A DNA stretch of 27,368 nucleotides. Origin: Vulcanimicrobiia bacterium (GTDB taxonomy: Bacteria > Eremiobacterota > Eremiobacteria > Baltobacterales > Baltobacteraceae). The DNA lies in the NCBI GenBank assembly GCA_024281135.1, contig JAMXLG010000093.1:1-27368 (forward strand), in the 5' to 3' direction. Shown in pieces: positions 21,086-27,368 of this stretch (position 1 is its first letter; every line of letters starts with the position of its first letter). The position numbers were made by a program, and so were the translations under genes. The notes below the pieces were generated by a model. It was not told the DNA's origin. It did not search any database and was given only the letters and a program-made list of their open reading frames with translations.

Positions 21086-22432
21086 ATGAGATTTCGCGCC
21101 GCACTTTTTGCCGCTATCCTTTGCGCGCCGCTCCTCGCTGCCGCTCCTGAGACTCCCCTCTCTCCCCCGCCGGTGGATCCGCAGATTGCCTCACTTGTGA
21201 GTGCAGTCAGCGCGGATCGACTGCGCGAGAACGACACGAAACTCGTCGGGTTTTTCACCCGTAACGACTTTTCGGAAACCGCGTCAACGGCGATGCGCGG
21301 CGTCTTCGGCGCGCGCGATTGGATTCGCTCGCAATTCGAAGAGATCGCGAAGACAAGTGACGGACGCATGAGCGTGACGCTCGATACGTTCGTTCATCCG
21401 AAAACCGAGAAAACGCCGCGAGACGTGACGGAATCAAGTATCATTGCGACGCTGCGCGGCGACGAGCCAGGTCCGCTCTACATCATGTCCAGCCACTACG
21501 ACGACTGCAACGGCGACTGCACGAATGGGACACGGGTTGCGCCGGGCGCAGACGACAACGGGTCGGGAACGTCGGCGGTGTTGGAAGCGGCGCGCATCAT
21601 GGCGCCGCATCACTTTCGCGGAACGATCGTCTTCGCCGTATTCGACGGTGAAGAACTCGGCTTGTGGGGATCCCAGCACTACGCTGATTTGCTCAAGCAC
21701 GCGGGAACGCAAGTCGCGGCAAATTTGAACAACGACATCATCGGAAATAGCGATGGCGGAAGCGGCGCGCACGAGCCCGACGTCATCCGCGTCTTCAGCC
21801 AAGGTCTTCCCGCAGGCGCGGTAATCGATCGCGTGAACCTCGTCGGATCCGAGAATGATTCGCCATCGCGTGAACTCGCGCGCTACATCGGCCAAATCGT
21901 GCCGCTCTACGTTACGAATTTCTCGGTACGCGAGATTTGGCGCGCCGATCGGTTTCTGCGCGGCGGCGATCAAGAATCGTTCCAAGCAGACGGGTACTCT
22001 GCGATCCGATTCGTCGAGTCGAATGAAAATTTCACGCACCAGCACCAGGACGTGCGCGTTGAAGGCGGAGTGCAGTACGGCGACCTCCCCCAGTTCATGG
22101 ATTGGGAGTACTTGAAGCGCGCGACGCAGGCGAACATCGCTGCGCTCGCATCACTGGCATCGGCCCCGTTGCCGCCGGCGAAGGCGCAACTCGTCATGCA
22201 TAAGCTCGGCTACGACTCGACCTTGCGATGGCAGCCCTCGTCCGGCGCAGCGTCATACGAAATCGTTTGGCGTGCGACCGACGCGCCGCAATGGCAATTT
22301 GCGAAGAACGTCGGCAACGTTACACAAGCCACCGTTCCGGTGAGTAAAGACGACTACGTCCTTGGCGTACGTGCTATTGACGCGCAGGGGCATCAAAGCG
22401 TCGTAAGCTACCCGACTGCCGTTCGCGAATAG
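21086..22432 (+). CDS. Secreted M28 family zinc aminopeptidase with C-terminal FnIII-like domain
   Basis: A 448-residue metallopeptidase. A Sec signal peptide (MRFRAALFAAILCAPLLAAA) ends near AAA/PE. Zinc ligands and catalytic residues appear in order: SSHYDD (His137), PGADDNGSGT (Asp156 or 157), DGEELG (Glu189, catalytic, and Glu190), NNDIIGN (Asp217) and FTHQHQD (His318/320). The last ~90 residues form a FnIII-like sandwich (TLRWQPSSGAASYEIVWRAT, DYVLGVRAID), common in exported M28 enzymes. It releases amino acids or dipeptides outside the cytoplasm. The preceding anti-sigma-like gene is 13 bp upstream, so they may be one transcript. Substrate unknown. Confidence 0.93.
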   Translation: MRFRAALFAAILCAPLLAAAPETPLSPPPVDPQIASLVSAVSADRLRENDTKLVGFFTRNDFSETASTAMRGVFGARDWIRSQFEEIAKTSDGRMSVTLDTFVHPKTEKTPRDVTESSIIATLRGDEPGPLYIMSSHYDDCNGDCTNGTRVAPGADDNGSGTSAVLEAARIMAPHHFRGTIVFAVFDGEELGLWGSQHYADLLKHAGTQVAANLNNDIIGNSDGGSGAHEPDVIRVFSQGLPAGAVIDRVNLVGSENDSPSRELARYIGQIVPLYVTNFSVREIWRADRFLRGGDQESFQADGYSAIRFVESNENFTHQHQDVRVEGGVQYGDLPQFMDWEYLKRATQANIAALASLASAPLPPAKAQLVMHKLGYDSTLRWQPSSGAASYEIVWRATDAPQWQFAKNVGNVTQATVPVSKDDYVLGVRAIDAQGHQSVVSYPTAVRE

Positions 22433-22472
22433 CGCGCGGCAGGGACTGGGTATGCCTGAACGGCGCTATTCG
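22426..22472. terminator. Hairpin at a convergent gene junction (possible bidirectional terminator)
   Basis: CGAATAGCGC (22426-22435) and GCGCTATTCG (22463-22472) form a perfect 10-bp stem with a 27-base loop, inside which CAGG and CCTG can pair further. The arms contain the Glu-stop (GAATAG) codons of both convergent genes, the M28 peptidase and histidine kinase 2. No T-run follows on either side, so termination would depend on the hairpin or Rho. Confidence 0.4.
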
Positions 22473-23848
22473 TACGCCTCTTCGTTCGCGTCTTGCTCTT
22501 CTTTTATGAGTTCGGCCTTCGGCAAAGTAATTCGCACAGCGGTTCCTTCACCCACGGCACTCTCAATGCGTACCGTTCCATGATGCGCATCGACGATTTT
22601 TTTGACAATGTACAACCCGATGCCGCTGCCGCGCTTTCCCTTCACGCTGTCGGCGCGCCAGTACTCTTCGAAGACGTGGGGCAGGTCGGCCGCATCGATG
22701 CCGGGGCCGCGATCGCGAACGACGATCTCCACCGTTTTCTCGCGCACTGCGATCGAAATGTCAATCGGGCCGTTGGAGTATTTCACCGCGTTCGAAATCA
22801 GATTGTCGAAGACACGCGCGAGATACTCCGCATCGCCCAAGACGTACTCGTCGGAAACGGTGATGCGAATGTCCTGACGCGCGGTGAAGCGGTCCGCGAC
22901 TTCGGCGACCAGATCGTAAATGAACACGGGCTGCGGCGCGATCACGAGCGTATCGTTCGCAACGCGTGCCATCAGCAACGCTTCATCGGTCATCGCTGAG
23001 AGATCCCCGACCCCCTTGTAGATTGCCCGGAATGCGTTCGCCTTTAGATACGGTTCAGGATGCATCTCGAGCAGTTCCGCATTTGCTTGAATAACGGCAA
23101 GCGAGGTCCGAAAATCGTGCGCGAGAATCGCGATGATCTTCGTACGCCACTCGCTTTGACGCGTAACTGTGTCGCGCTGACTGAGCACGGAACGCAGCAA
23201 ACGTTCTTCGCGATGAGCGCTGGAACGCTCGGAATAGTATCCGTAAGTGGCGACGATAAGAATAACGATTAAAATAAGCGCGTAGCTTCCATAGCGCACG
23301 AGGCTGCGATTTCGTTCGATGCGGACGCTCCGCTGCGCGTAATAGGTATCGATGGCGGCCATAGAAGCCCGCATGCCGCTCGTAAGCCCTTCGCCTCCTC
23401 GCGTTCGATCGACTACGAATTCGTCGGGCGACCTGTTGAGAATTGGATCGGCGACGCTGTGTTCCCAGCTTTGGTGACTCGCGTTAAACGCGTCCAATTC
23501 CCGCATCGCTACGGGGTGGTCACGCGCGCGCATTTGCAAGTCGACGAGCGAGTCGGTCAGATCACGCTTGGCGAGAAAATACGGCTGCATGTATGACGCC
23601 TTGCCGGTTGCTGCAAAGCCGCTGAGTCCCGTCTGCTCGTCGTTCTGCGCGTGCAGCACGCGCTGTACGTCGAACCGCGCAGCATCCGTATCGCGCGACT
23701 GTAATTCCAAATCCTCAAGCAATGCGAACGTCAGAACGAAGATACCGAGCACGGATGCGAGTACCACAACGTAGCGCGCGATCAGCCGGTCCAATCGTCG
23801 ACTTCGCCGCCAGAACGAGAGCTCGCGCTCCTCGCCCATGGGGATCAT
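22466..23848 (-). CDS. Sensor histidine kinase 2 with CHASE3-like sensor
   Basis: A 460-residue membrane kinase. Transmembrane helices lie near 24-44 and 184-204, enclosing a helical extracytoplasmic domain of the CHASE3 type (RDTDAARFDVQRVLHAQNDEQTGLSGFAATG). A short linker leads to the H-box LAHDFRTSLAVIQ with His244; the usual Glu and Pro (HEFRTPL) are Asp and Ser. ATP-binding: N box FDNLISNAVKYS, G1 DRGPGID, F box FEEYWR and G2 GSGIGLYIVKKIV. The last residues are acidic (KEEQDANEEAYE). The ATG shares a base with the stop of kinase 1 (TAATG), so the pair is coupled. No response regulator is in the window. Confidence 0.92.
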   Translation of the reverse strand: MIPMGEERELSFWRRSRRLDRLIARYVVVLASVLGIFVLTFALLEDLELQSRDTDAARFDVQRVLHAQNDEQTGLSGFAATGKASYMQPYFLAKRDLTDSLVDLQMRARDHPVAMRELDAFNASHQSWEHSVADPILNRSPDEFVVDRTRGGEGLTSGMRASMAAIDTYYAQRSVRIERNRSLVRYGSYALILIVILIVATYGYYSERSSAHREERLLRSVLSQRDTVTRQSEWRTKIIAILAHDFRTSLAVIQANAELLEMHPEPYLKANAFRAIYKGVGDLSAMTDEALLMARVANDTLVIAPQPVFIYDLVAEVADRFTARQDIRITVSDEYVLGDAEYLARVFDNLISNAVKYSNGPIDISIAVREKTVEIVVRDRGPGIDAADLPHVFEEYWRADSVKGKRGSGIGLYIVKKIVDAHHGTVRIESAVGEGTAVRITLPKAELIKEEQDANEEAYE

Positions 23849-25197
23849 TACACAGCTGCCAAATGTATGCGAACGGTCGTTCCTGCACCGGGTGCGCTTT
23901 CGATCGATGCCTGACCGCCGTGCGCTTCCACGATTTTCTTCACAATAAAGAGACCAATGCCGCTGCCGCTGCGCTCGCTCGAGCTCTGTGCTCGCCAGAA
24001 CTCCTCGAAGACGTGCGGCAAATCGGCGGGATCGATGCCGCGGCCGCGATCGGTAACGGCAACTTCGACGTCGGGACCACCGTTACGCGAAATCGCCACC
24101 TCGATCGAGGTTGCGGCGGCTGAATATTTCACCGAGTTACTGAGCAGGTTGTCAAAAACGCGCACGAGATACGGCCGGTCACCCATCACCATCAGGTCTG
24201 AGTCCAAGACTCGAATCTGGCGTTCCGCACGATGGCGTTCGGCGGCTTCGCACACGATGTCGTAGATTCGCTGGGGTCTCAGGTTAACCGCGACGGCATT
24301 GTTACTCATGCGTGCCATGAGCAACGCCTCTTCGGTCATCGCGGTGAGGTCTTCGATCGTCTTCGCCATTACGTCGTACGAGTGAGGGTCGTCGCGCCGC
24401 TCAGGCATCGTCTGGAGCATCTCAGTATACGCACGGACGACGCTGAGCGACGAACGGAAGTCGTGCGCAAGCATCGCGATGATCTTCGTACGCCATTCAC
24501 TGCGCCGCGCTTCCGCGTCGCGTTCGTCGATAATGGTTTGCAGCAACGTTTCTTCACGGCGTACGCTCTGCCGCTCGGTGCGATAACCGGTCGCCGCAAT
24601 CGACAGCACGGAGACCACGATAACGCATAAGGTAAACCAGCGAAGAGCAAACTTGAGCGCCATGATCTCGTCGTAGCGCGTCTGATATCGCTGCTCGATT
24701 TTCGAGATTTCGCCCCTCGCGGCCTCAGTTATTTCTTCGCCGGCCCGTTCCCGGATGTGGTTCTTGGGATCGGCGGGACGCGCGAGGGTGGGAGCTGCGA
24801 CGTCATTGATCCACGCATCGTGCAAGTTCGTGAAATCGGCGAGCGCGCTCGAGGCCGCCAGATCATCGGCCGTACGGCGCGTGAGCGAGAGCAACAGCGA
24901 TTTCAGCGGCGCCCTCGCGCGAAGGTAGGGAGCGAGAAATTGGCGCTGCTCGGTTTCGTCGAACCCGCGGACAGCCGTGACTTGGTCCTGGAAGAATTGC
25001 ATCGCGAGGCGAGCGTCGAGACGAACCTCGTCGAGTTGGCGTGAGCGTCCGTCGAGGATATTCGACATAGCGAAACTGCCCACGATGATCGCCAAAACGG
25101 CGACGAGGATCAGCGCGTAACGAACGACGGTACGGTCTAATCGACGCGTCCGGCGCCAGGCTGACATAAAGCCTTCGCCCGCCGAAGCGGGGCCCAT
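23848..25197 (-). CDS. Sensor histidine kinase 1 with CHASE3-like sensor
   Basis: A 449-residue paralogue of kinase 2 with the same layout: two membrane helices (about 25-45 and 187-207), a CHASE3-like helical bundle (DEVRLDARLAMQFFQDQVTA), H-box LAHDFRSSLSVVR with His245 (again Asp for Glu and Ser for Pro), and N box FDNLLSNSVKYS, G1 DRGRGID, F box FEEFWR, G2 GSGIGLFIVKKIV. The sensor domains are far more diverged than the catalytic ones, so the two may sense different signals. The ATG at 25197 matches the paralogue's start; a GTG at 25221 with GAGGG at good spacing is an alternative adding eight residues. Its gene overlaps kinase 2 by one base. Confidence 0.9.
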   Translation of the reverse strand: MGPASAGEGFMSAWRRTRRLDRTVVRYALILVAVLAIIVGSFAMSNILDGRSRQLDEVRLDARLAMQFFQDQVTAVRGFDETEQRQFLAPYLRARAPLKSLLLSLTRRTADDLAASSALADFTNLHDAWINDVAAPTLARPADPKNHIRERAGEEITEAARGEISKIEQRYQTRYDEIMALKFALRWFTLCVIVVSVLSIAATGYRTERQSVRREETLLQTIIDERDAEARRSEWRTKIIAMLAHDFRSSLSVVRAYTEMLQTMPERRDDPHSYDVMAKTIEDLTAMTEEALLMARMSNNAVAVNLRPQRIYDIVCEAAERHRAERQIRVLDSDLMVMGDRPYLVRVFDNLLSNSVKYSAAATSIEVAISRNGGPDVEVAVTDRGRGIDPADLPHVFEEFWRAQSSSERSGSGIGLFIVKKIVEAHGGQASIESAPGAGTTVRIHLAAV

Positions 25198-25248
25198 GAC
25201 GGCCCTGGAAATGCCTTCCACTTGCACCCTCAGTTTTGTGCAGCCTGC

Positions 25249-25264
25249 GTGTAGGTTGCTACAC
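25249..25264. promoter_or_regulatory. 16-bp dyad upstream of the kinase pair
   Basis: GTGTAG-GTTG-CTACAC is a perfect 6-bp inverted repeat with a 4-base centre, 52 bases before the kinase 1 ATG. It may be an operator or a leader hairpin. No T-run follows on either strand, so a terminator is unlikely. Confidence 0.3.
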
Positions 25265-25343
25265 CGAAAAAAAGGGCTTAGGGCTATGGAGAGGTTTCCC
25301 CTGTTATCCGGGGTGATGCCTATGGCCCAGCAAATCGCATGTC

Positions 25344-25373
25344 ATTACCCGCGAGGTAATCGACGCCTTGACA
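25344..25373 (+). promoter_or_regulatory. Dyad ATTACC-N5-GGTAAT beside a TTGACA box
   Basis: A 17-bp dyad, ATTACC (25344-25349) and GGTAAT (25355-25360), lies 7 bp upstream of TTGACA (25368-25373). This is the spacing of an activator or repressor site next to a -35 element for the NTF2-like gene starting at 25432. No convincing -10 is seen at 17 bp, which weakens the promoter call. AAGGAG (25415-25420) is the likely ribosome-binding site. The 25265-25343 stretch contains a CCCC/GGGG hairpin but nothing I recognise. Confidence 0.35.
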
Positions 25374-25431
25374 TCCCTCTGGCACGATGCACCCACAACC
25401 CACCGCAACGTCCGAAGGAGACCAACGAGAA

Positions 25432-25797
25432 ATGAATCCGGCTGAATCACTAGTCCAGCGCTACATTGCTGCCTGGAACGAAACGGACGCGATGCGCCGG
25501 CTGGCGCAGGTACGCGACCTCTATGATGCGGACGCTACGTACACCGACCCACTGATTGACGTCGCCGGCGCGGATGCTATTGCGGAAACGATCGGCATGG
25601 CGCAACAGCAATTCACGGGACTGACGTTTACACTTGGCAGCGCGGTTGATACGCATCACGATGTTGCTCGCTTTACCTGGCATCTCGGCACCCCGGACGC
25701 AGGGCCGCTCGTCGTCGGATTCGACGTCGTAGCAATTGAGGAAGGCCGCATCAAAAGTGTCTACGGATTCCTCGACAAAGTTCCGGCGACGCTATAA
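25432..25797 (+). CDS. NTF2-like (SnoaL-type) protein
   Basis: A 121-residue NTF2-fold protein: helix SLVQRYIAAWNETDAMRRLA, the DLYDADATYTDPL turn with conserved acidic and Tyr residues, ADAIAETIGMAQQQF helix, and strands TFTLGSAVDTHHDVARFTWH, LVVGFDVVAIEEGRIKSVYG. The overall sequence is like nuclear-transport-factor-2-type proteins of polyketide or steroid metabolism, but it lacks any signal of substrate. The ATG is preceded by AAGGAG at 11 bases. Its stop overlaps the end of the convergent alpha/beta hydrolase by 6 bp. Confidence 0.85.
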   Translation: MNPAESLVQRYIAAWNETDAMRRLAQVRDLYDADATYTDPLIDVAGADAIAETIGMAQQQFTGLTFTLGSAVDTHHDVARFTWHLGTPDAGPLVVGFDVVAIEEGRIKSVYGFLDKVPATL

Positions 25798-26562
25798 GGC
25801 GCGTCGAATGGGAGCGAGCGTCTCGACTGGATCCTGCGTGAGAAAGTCGACAATGACGCTGCTGCAGAGTTCCGGCTTCTCCCATAGCAAGCCGTGCGAC
25901 GTGCCGGGAATTACGGCAAGTTCTCCATTGCGCAGCGCACGGTAGAAGGCGATTGCGTGCTCGAGGCTCATCTCGTCGTCGTCTCCGAGCATCACAAGTG
26001 TACGAGCGCTGATGCTCTCGAGATCTGCCGTGGTAAACCTCGGGCCCGCAGCGTGCATCTCGTCGAGTTTCCGATGAACGACGTGAAAGTGATCTTTTCC
26101 GTCAGGCGATAGCTCGGCGTAACTTTCGATGAGAAAATCCGGCGGTTTTTCTGTCGGCTCGATAACCTGCGGGTACCAACCCGCGTTGTGAAAGACGCCG
26201 GCGACACAGACGAGTTGTTGCACCAGGTCGGGACGATTCTTAGTTGCATGCAGCGCAACAATCGAGCCGTCGCTCACGCCAAGAAGCCGGACGGGACGGC
26301 GCACAACATGCTCGATGAAAAAAATCGTGTCTTCCGCCACGAGTTCGAAACTATACGGACCCGTCGTATCCGGCGTGCGTCCGTGACCGCGCCGTTCGGG
26401 GAGAAAAAGACGAAAATGCGATGCAAGCGACGCGATGTTTGGTTCGAATGCGCGCGACGAAACGCCGACACCACCGGGATGCAGCATGACGAGGGGATCA
26501 CCCTCGCCATGCTCGGCATACCACGTGCGAACCTCACGCAGGTTCACATAGTGTTCCATCAT
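25792..26562 (-). CDS. Alpha/beta hydrolase
   Basis: A 256-residue serine hydrolase: oxyanion loop LVMLHPGGVGVSS, ERRGHGRTPD, elbow LLGVSDGSIVAL (Ser97), acid in LGDDDEMSLEHA and base in PGTSHGLLWEKPE. No signal peptide. Family members include esterases, lactonases and C-C bond hydrolases, so the reaction is open. It starts within the end of the DoxX gene (29-bp overlap), which makes the two an operon. The start MMEH was chosen because it is the first ATG and no better site follows. Confidence 0.88.
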   Translation of the reverse strand: MMEHYVNLREVRTWYAEHGEGDPLVMLHPGGVGVSSRAFEPNIASLASHFRLFLPERRGHGRTPDTTGPYSFELVAEDTIFFIEHVVRRPVRLLGVSDGSIVALHATKNRPDLVQQLVCVAGVFHNAGWYPQVIEPTEKPPDFLIESYAELSPDGKDHFHVVHRKLDEMHAAGPRFTTADLESISARTLVMLGDDDEMSLEHAIAFYRALRNGELAVIPGTSHGLLWEKPELCSSVIVDFLTQDPVETLAPIRRAL

Positions 26563-26950
26563 CTACCGCCTTTTGACGCGGCTTCGCGTTGAAGAGTGCA
26601 GCGAACTGCTCGCGGTACGGTTCCGATGCGAGAATCCACAATGCGACAACTGTGACCGGAATCGGGAGCGTCGACGGCATTAGGAGCCCGTGAAACGCGA
26701 GGCTGTTATACATGAATCCGGCGAGGATAATGAGCGCAACAGGAACGTAGCGGTTGGCCAAGAGCAGCACGCCGGCGACGAATTGAGCGAGCGCGATCGC
26801 GTAGATCCAGTGGCTCTGATAAAAGACCGAATTAGACATGCCGACGAGGCCGGGCATCGGCGGCGGGTTTCCAATGAAGAGCGGCATGAGGCCGGCGAAC
26901 GTGAAGAGCAGGCCGAGCAGGATACGTGCGATAAGCGAAACGACGGACAT
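26534..26950 (-). CDS. DoxX-like membrane protein
   Basis: A 138-residue four-helix protein of the DoxX/DoxD-like group. ATG 26948-26950 has AAGGAG about ten bases upstream, which decides the start over an earlier GTG/ATG option. Helices: SLIARILLGLLFTFAGLMPL, WIYAIALAQFVAGVLLLANR, VPVALIILAGFMYNSLAFHG and IPVTVVALWILASEP. DoxX proteins are linked to quinone/thiol redox at the membrane, but many are uncharacterised. The downstream hydrolase overlaps its end. Confidence 0.85.
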   Translation of the reverse strand: MSVVSLIARILLGLLFTFAGLMPLFIGNPPPMPGLVGMSNSVFYQSHWIYAIALAQFVAGVLLLANRYVPVALIILAGFMYNSLAFHGLLMPSTLPIPVTVVALWILASEPYREQFAALFNAKPRQKAVDDGTLCEPA

Positions 26951-27045
26951 GGTGCTTGTCTCCTTGCGAGTACCGGGCCCTGATCGGCCCTTCACTCACC
27001 ACGTCGAAGCACGGTCCGCATTCTCGACATGCCGGAGGAAAAAAG

Positions 27046-27368
27046 TTGCTGACGGGACTCATTCTTGCCACCACGCTCGCGCTCGGCGGCTCACCCAGTG
27101 CCGAGACCGCTTCAACGACCGCTGCGCTCGCCGCGATCGAGACGCATTGGCAGCACGCATTCGTCACGGGGGATCAGGCGTATCTCGAGTCGCTGCTTGC
27201 GCCCGACTACGTGTCGGTGGGGACAAACGGCGCACCCCACACGCGCGAGATGATTCTCGACGCGGCCCGCAATTATGCAGCCGCGCATCCGCATGCCGAT
27301 GCCGCGCCGTCACCCGATCCGCATATGGCCGTGCGGATCGAGGGAACGACGGGCATTGTTACGTTTGA
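27046..27368 (+). CDS. Exported DUF4440/SnoaL-like protein, partial at the window end
   Basis: A TTG start (27046-27048) is set seven bases after GGAGG. The frame stays open to the end of the window and gives at least 107 residues. The N-terminus LTGLILATTLALGGSPSAET looks like a short signal peptide. The rest, ETASTTAALAAIETHWQHAF then VTGDQAYLESLLAPDYVSVG, TNGAPHTREMILDAARNYA, fits the DUF4440/NTF2-like fold (W..A....D...L..LL..DYV.VG..G). The C-terminus is outside. It diverges from the DoxX gene with 95 bp between; no clear promoter is seen there. Confidence 0.8.
   Translation, partial: MLTGLILATTLALGGSPSAETASTTAALAAIETHWQHAFVTGDQAYLESLLAPDYVSVGTNGAPHTREMILDAARNYAAAHPHADAAPSPDPHMAVRIEGTTGIVTF

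Noticed and set aside
23870..23883. CGAACGGTCGTTCC, a near match to the SOS box just before kinase 2
   Set aside because: It lies inside the kinase 1 coding sequence, encodes conserved Thr-Thr-Val-Arg residues of the last strand, and misses one fixed base, so chance is likely.
25265..25343. Possible riboswitch in the leader of the NTF2-like gene
   Set aside because: There is a short CCCC/GGGG hairpin and a purine-rich run, but no conserved core of any riboswitch class I can recall is present.
26523..26545. GAACCT-N5-AGGTTC dyad
   Set aside because: It falls in the coding start of the alpha/beta hydrolase and the end of DoxX, and is explained by the codons there.

Overview
The window is about 27.4 kb of dense bacterial chromosome, moderately GC-rich (roughly 58-60% by eye). 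I see no rRNA, tRNA, CRISPR array, transposase or phage gene. Genes often overlap by 1-50 bp, intergenic gaps are tiny, GTG and TTG starts occur, and many starts lack a clear Shine-Dalgarno site. Two Lys/Ala/Arg-rich histone-H1-like proteins, a Gram-positive/actinobacterial type LexA box and many small alpha/beta-hydrolase and NTF2-fold genes suggest a soil- or rock-type lineage outside the Proteobacteria. Candidatus Eremiobacterota (WPS-2) is my best guess, but this is inference only.

Layout: 1-1702 (-) holds the start of a beta-ketoadipyl-type thiolase behind a two-module 3-hydroxyacyl-CoA dehydrogenase, divergent from a Nudix hydrolase (1758-2306, +). 2260-6689 (-) is a compact operon of Lhr-type helicase, calcineurin-like phosphoesterase, alpha/beta hydrolase and NTF2-like protein, with a perfect CGAAC-N4-GTTCG LexA-type box just before the helicase start. 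6727-9175 is a TetR repressor divergent from a hydrolase (with an Asp at the nucleophile position) and a translationally coupled methyltransferase, with a 50-bp operator-like dyad region between them. 9180-10370 holds an orphan secreted protein, a 52-residue YjfB-like motility protein and a two-helix membrane protein. 10357-11563 has an alpha/beta hydrolase and a first H1-like protein with a rho-independent terminator. 11566-13402 (-) is a cytidylate-kinase-like protein plus an MFS exporter.

13395-20003 (+) carries the parts of an ABC-2 exporter: the ATPase, a hexapeptide-repeat (gamma-carbonic-anhydrase-like) protein, a 151-bp nested palindromic element, permease 1 and a second H1-like gene. 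A reversed three-gene block follows (AlkA glycosylase, pirin, UBP zinc finger), then permease 2 and a coupled class-A-beta-lactamase-like protein that lacks the Glu166 equivalent. The exporter is therefore split by a block on the opposite strand.

20005-27368 holds a cyclophilin, an RsbW-like anti-sigma/ATPase, a secreted M28 peptidase, two coupled paralogous CHASE3-like histidine kinases with unusual H-boxes and no response regulator nearby, an NTF2-like protein, an alpha/beta hydrolase with DoxX, and the start of a secreted DUF4440-like protein that runs off the window.

No stretch of more than 300 bases lacks a gene. The largest gaps are 15053-15269 (filled by the palindromic element) and 25198-25431 (regulatory-looking dyads). 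The most interesting points are the SOS-type box on the helicase operon, the nested palindrome with an abrupt C-poor codon stretch after it, the split exporter with its coupled beta-lactamase-fold partner, and the tandem kinases.
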